63,269 bases of DNA from Pedosphaera sp. (GTDB lineage: Bacteria > Verrucomicrobiota > Verrucomicrobiia > Limisphaerales > Pedosphaeraceae): contig JAQGPC010000292.1 in the NCBI GenBank assembly GCA_028293285.1, forward strand, positions 1-63,269, in the 5' to 3' direction. The notes under the pieces are model-generated. The model made no database searches and was not told the DNA's origin. It saw only the letters and a program-made list of their open reading frames with translations. Every line of letters starts with the position of its first letter. Position 1 is the stretch's first letter. A program made the position numbers and the translations under genes. Positions 60,268 to 63,269 of the stretch are shown here, one piece after another.

Positions 60268-60885
60268 CTATTTCTTAAACGTCGCACGCAATTGTTCCGG
60301 CACGTCATCAATGGTTCCCAACCGGCTCAATTGCAAAGCCCTCAGGTAAGCGGTGATTGCCCAACGATCTTCGACAGTAACGTTCGGACCATAGGCACCC
60401 ATCAAACCCTTGCCATAAGTGATGGTGCTGAAAATCTCACCATCAGCCATCGTCACGATTCGTTTATCGTGCAGGTTGGCTACGACCGCCATGGCGCCAA
60501 TTTTCTTGGTAATGCCATTGCCATCGCCTTGCGCGCCGTGGCAGGGAGAACAATTAATATTGAACCGCTGTTGACCCCGGGCGAGCAACTGTGAGGTCAC
60601 TGCCACCGGCATCACGTCCACGAAATTTGTCTTGCCCACAACTTTGCCGGTATTGACCGGAGCATCTTCGTAACGATCATCACGGGCAACCGTGCCGGCC
60701 ACCTGGAGGCGCGAACTCTTGCCATCAGCAAAAAAGTTATTCGGCGTCTGCGGCCGCAATTTCGGCTGGCGATCCATGTCCGGAAAAACTTCGATGGGCG
60801 GCTTGCGCGAAATGCTCCCCCGTTTGCCGGCAATGGCAACCACCATCACCGTGCACAAAGCGAATATCAGCAGGAAGTAACGCAT
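60268..60885 (-). CDS. actE: Alternative complex III mono-heme cytochrome c subunit ActE
   Basis: A 205-residue c-type cytochrome with an N-terminal hydrophobic anchor or signal (FLLIFALCTVMVVAIAG) and one heme c site INCSPCHGAQGDG (C112, C115, H116); the region GKGLMGAYGP supplies the distal Met. The start pattern PPIEVFPDMDRQPKLRPQ is typical of ActE. It passes electrons from the complex's other hemes to an acceptor. It is adjacent to actD without a gap and 2 bases from actF. Confidence 0.94.
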   Translation of the reverse strand: MRYFLLIFALCTVMVVAIAGKRGSISRKPPIEVFPDMDRQPKLRPQTPNNFFADGKSSRLQVAGTVARDDRYEDAPVNTGKVVGKTNFVDVMPVAVTSQLLARGQQRFNINCSPCHGAQGDGNGITKKIGAMAVVANLHDKRIVTMADGEIFSTITYGKGLMGAYGPNVTVEDRWAITAYLRALQLSRLGTIDDVPEQLRATFKK

Positions 60886-61425
60886 TTATTCCTCCACCAA
60901 TTCGATGTGCTTGCTGCCCAGCGATTCGAGCAACTTGCGGGTTTCTGTTTCAGAATATTTGGGATCGGCAGTTTCAATCACAACGAAAAACCGGTCATGA
61001 GTCACGAGTGCAAAACGGCGGTTTCTTAATAGCGGATGATGCAACCGGGGCAGACGATTCAGAAACAACATGCCACCTAACGCGCCAAAAGCGCCGAGCA
61101 AAATGGTCAGTTCGTAGCAAGGCGGAAACGCACCGAAAGGACTGAACATCGGTTTGCCACCAATAATGATCGGATAATCCACCGCGTTCATCCACCAAAT
61201 CATCAGCATGCCGCTGGTGTAACCAGTCACGCCGCCAATGAATGAGAACCAGCCAACCTTTGAATTTTTCAGGCCCATGGCCTTGTCCATGCCGTGCACC
61301 GGATAAGGTGTGAAGACATCCCACTTGCGAAAGCCGGTGTCGCGGACTTTTTCCGCCGCGTGCATGGCGGCTGCGGGAGTTTCAAACTCGGCAACAATTC
61401 CGTAAACTTGAGGAGTTTCAGCCAT
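60886..61425 (-). CDS. actD: Alternative complex III subunit ActD (DUF3341)
   Basis: A 179-residue membrane protein of the ActD/DUF3341 family, with two central spans. Seen: YGIVAEFETPAAAMHAAEKVRDTGF, the soluble FTPYPVHGMDKAMGL, then two hydrophobic segments around VGWFSFIGGVTGYTSG and ELTILLGAFGALGGML, and a C-terminal FFVVIETADPKY region. It is a structural subunit. Its start overlaps the actC stop by one base (TAATG), and the gene is directly followed by actE. Confidence 0.95.
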   Translation of the reverse strand: MAETPQVYGIVAEFETPAAAMHAAEKVRDTGFRKWDVFTPYPVHGMDKAMGLKNSKVGWFSFIGGVTGYTSGMLMIWWMNAVDYPIIIGGKPMFSPFGAFPPCYELTILLGAFGALGGMLFLNRLPRLHHPLLRNRRFALVTHDRFFVVIETADPKYSETETRKLLESLGSKHIELVEE

Positions 61426-62900
61426 TAGTGATGTCCTCCTTCCTTCGCGCCGCCCAACGGATGATGCGGGTCAGCCTGGGGCGTGACCGCTTTCACTTCA
61501 CCGATGGCAATGATCGGAACGAAACGCAGGAATAACAGGAAAAAGGTAAAGAACAAACCGAACGTTCCCAAATAGGTGAGAATGTCCACCCAGGTCGGAC
61601 GGAAAAATCCCCAGTTTGAGGGAAGGAAATCGCGGTGCAATGAAATCACCACAATCACAAACCGCTCGAACCACATGCCGATGTTCACAAAAATCGAGAG
61701 GATGAACACAATCATCATGTTCTGGCGGATTTTCTTGAACCAGAAAAGTTGCGGCGTAATCACATTACAACCAATCATGATCCAGTAACCCCAGGCATAG
61801 TGACCCACAGCCCGGTTGATGAACGCATAGCGTTCGTAAGGATTGCCGCTATACCAGGCGATGAAGAATTCCATCGCGTAGGCGTAACCGACAATTGAAC
61901 CAGTTGCTAAAGTGACTTTGCACATCAGTTCCACGTGACGCACGGTGATGATGTCTTCAAGTTTCAACAATCTGCGCAAAGGCACCAACAAGGTCAGCAC
62001 CATGCCGAAGCCGGAGAACACCGCTCCCGCAACGAAGTAAGGCGGAAAGATGGTGGTATGCCAACCCGGTAATTGGGACACCGAGAAGTCCATCGACACG
62101 ATTGAGTGCACGGAGAGCACGAGTGGTGTCGAGAGACCAGCCAGAATCAGGTAAGCCTTTTCATAATTGCTCCAATGACGATTGGAACCAGTCCAACCGA
62201 GGGAGAACAGACCGTAGGCAAATTTCCGAATCGTGGTCTTGGCACGGTCGCGCATGACGGCGAGGTCGGGAATCAAACCCATGTACCAAAACAACAGCGA
62301 GACAGTGAAATACGTCGAGACTGCAAACACGTCCCACATCAAGGGCGAACGGAATTGCGGCCAGATGCCATTGGAGTTAGGAATCGGGAACAGCCACCAT
62401 CCCAACCAGACACGTCCGATATGAATGAGCGGGAAAATCCCGGCGCACATAACGGCAAAGATGGTCATGGCTTCGGCAGCGCGGTTGATCGAGGTGCGCC
62501 ACTTTTGGCGCAACAGGAAGAGAATCGCGGAAATGAGCGTACCGGCGTGACCAATACCGATCCACCACACGAAGTTGATAATCGCCCAACCCCACATGAC
62601 CGGATGTCCCGGCCCCCACACACCGACGCCTACCGAGACCAAGTAAACGATCATGGTGAAGCAGGTCGTCATCAAAATGACGCTGGGAACAAAAGCCATC
62701 CACCACCACATTGGTGTTTTGCCCTCGGCAACCCCGGCGATGGCGTCGGAAATCCAGCCGATCGAACGCTGGTTTCCCACCAATGGCTCACGTGCCAGTT
62801 CGGCTGGCGGAGCTACCACCTTGATGTTGGCTACGGTATGGCTGGGCGCATGCTTCGGCGCAGCCGGACTAATCGTCTTGTTGGTTACTACATCAGCCAT
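61425..62900 (-). CDS. actC: Alternative complex III quinol-binding membrane subunit ActC (NrfD-like)
   Basis: A 491-residue polysulfide reductase/NrfD-type membrane protein with ten spans, the main quinol-binding and proton-path subunit of alternative complex III. Seen: [31 protein letters not shown] segment ([15 protein letters not shown]), [26 protein letters not shown], and [16 protein letters not shown]. The N-terminus has about 60 hydrophilic residues. It starts at the stop of actB (TAATG) and abuts actD, so the operon is coupled throughout. Confidence 0.95.
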   Translation of the reverse strand: MADVVTNKTISPAAPKHAPSHTVANIKVVAPPAELAREPLVGNQRSIGWISDAIAGVAEGKTPMWWWMAFVPSVILMTTCFTMIVYLVSVGVGVWGPGHPVMWGWAIINFVWWIGIGHAGTLISAILFLLRQKWRTSINRAAEAMTIFAVMCAGIFPLIHIGRVWLGWWLFPIPNSNGIWPQFRSPLMWDVFAVSTYFTVSLLFWYMGLIPDLAVMRDRAKTTIRKFAYGLFSLGWTGSNRHWSNYEKAYLILAGLSTPLVLSVHSIVSMDFSVSQLPGWHTTIFPPYFVAGAVFSGFGMVLTLLVPLRRLLKLEDIITVRHVELMCKVTLATGSIVGYAYAMEFFIAWYSGNPYERYAFINRAVGHYAWGYWIMIGCNVITPQLFWFKKIRQNMMIVFILSIFVNIGMWFERFVIVVISLHRDFLPSNWGFFRPTWVDILTYLGTFGLFFTFFLLFLRFVPIIAIGEVKAVTPQADPHHPLGGAKEGGHH

Positions 62901-63268
62901 TAGTGCGCTCCTTTCTTGGAACCATGTTCCTCAGGTTCCGCATGAGCGTGTTCGCCAGCTTTTTCTTCTTCAAAAGGATGGATATCGTTTTTCTTTTCGA
63001 ACTCGTCGGTGCTGTTCGGCATCCGGTAAGCATCCGGCATTTCCGGGTTCGGATTGCGAATGCGCGCCATATAAGTCGTGCGCGGACGAGTGTTGAGAAA
63101 TTCCAACACTGAGTAATTGCGATCCTGCGCCTTAAGCTTGGAAACGGCACTCTCTGGATCAGATATGTCACCGAAAACAATTGCTTCCGCAGGGCAAGCC
63201 TGCTGGCACGCAGTCTTCGGAACTTCCTGTTCCGTAAGCTTAACGTCACCGGAAGCGCCAGCCTTGAC
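62900..63268 (-). CDS. actB: Alternative complex III iron-sulfur subunit ActB, C-terminal part
   Basis: The gene runs out of the window on its 5' side; 122 residues of the C-terminus are visible. The end segment [17 protein letters not shown] holds the closing cysteines of a 4Fe-4S site, and the rest ([23 protein letters not shown]) is typical of the ActB C-terminus, the molybdopterin-like/ferredoxin subunit that carries Fe-S clusters. It ends with an acidic, His-rich tail. The stop overlaps the actC start (TAATG). The pentaheme ActA gene is expected further upstream beyond the edge. Confidence 0.93.
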   Translation of the reverse strand, partial: VKAGASGDVKLTEQEVPKTACQQACPAEAIVFGDISDPESAVSKLKAQDRNYSVLEFLNTRPRTTYMARIRNPNPEMPDAYRMPNSTDEFEKKNDIHPFEEEKAGEHAHAEPEEHGSKKGAH

Positions 63269-63269
63269 C

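Noticed and set aside
62106..62903. Plus-strand open frame of 265 codons opposite actC
   Set aside because: The minus-strand ActC reading has clear membrane and family signatures; the opposite frame is polar, low-complexity and without homology cues.
1..63269. CRISPR array, prophage or insertion sequence
   Set aside because: No regularly spaced identical repeats, transposase, integrase or phage structural gene was recognised on either strand.

Overview
The window looks like a chromosomal segment of a free-living Gram-negative bacterium of the Verrucomicrobiota, most like the Pedosphaera/Limisphaerales group. The signs are: secreted proteins with Ig-like repeats and a shared C-terminal domain, a pseudopilin with the [28 protein letters not shown] leader, an alternative complex III operon, a TPR protein with an integral-membrane domain, and a DUF6483 protein. 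The lineage is inferred from protein style; no rRNA gene is present. One tRNA (CAT anticodon) was found. No insertion sequence, prophage or CRISPR array was seen.

Layout. 1-3.2 kb: 3' part of an APS kinase gene (cysC), a frameshifted DUF457 hydrolase, a DUF6483 protein and a secreted NHL beta-propeller. 3.5-6.3 kb: one polypeptide joining a metallo-beta-lactamase exonuclease to an ATP-dependent DNA ligase. 6.4-10 kb: TPR protein, ispA-type prenyl synthase, RNA polymerase omega, smpB, rpmB. 10.3-24.1 kb: a plus-strand surface-glycan region with four ordinary glycosyltransferases or sugar-transferase-like proteins, a Wzx-type flippase, a WecG-type transferase fused to two STAS domains, a nucleotidyltransferase-like protein and a 4'-phosphopantetheinyl transferase, interrupted by a 1400-residue secreted dehydrogenase/cytochrome/Ig protein. 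24.2-33.7 kb: thioredoxin-like protein, PilT-type ATPase, lipoproteins, TPR membrane protein, tRNA, phosphodiester glycosidase, pseudopilin, housekeeping sigma factor. 34-38.3 kb: minus-strand polysaccharide export operon (Wzz/BY-kinase-like protein plus two Wza-like proteins). 38.6-44.8 kb: hydrolases, a histone-deacetylase-family protein, a metallocarboxypeptidase-like lipoprotein and an exported triple RidA protein.

44.9-53.0 kb is a sulfate uptake and cysteine synthesis locus: yezD, porin, sulfate-binding protein, AspA/AstE-like deacylase, cysK, cysT, cysW, cysA on the minus strand, divergent from an Rrf2 regulator. A perfect inverted repeat overlaps a good promoter in the divergent gap. 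With cysC at the left edge this suggests an organism that assimilates sulfate. 53.1-55.8 kb carries aroK, queG and an O-methyltransferase.

55.8-63.3 kb is a tightly packed minus-strand respiratory operon: actB (cut by the window edge), actC, actD, actE, actF of alternative complex III, a small membrane protein, then a CcoN-like, a CcoO-like and a mono-heme cytochrome c gene. The most striking observation in the window is that the CcoN-like protein keeps the oxidase subunit I fold signature but, by motif alignment, has none of the histidines that bind low-spin heme b, heme b3 or CuB (the HxH pair is QTQ). It therefore cannot be a normal oxygen-reducing subunit, and the ActB-F/CcoN-like/CcoO/cytochrome c set may be a non-oxidase electron transfer or supercomplex assembly.
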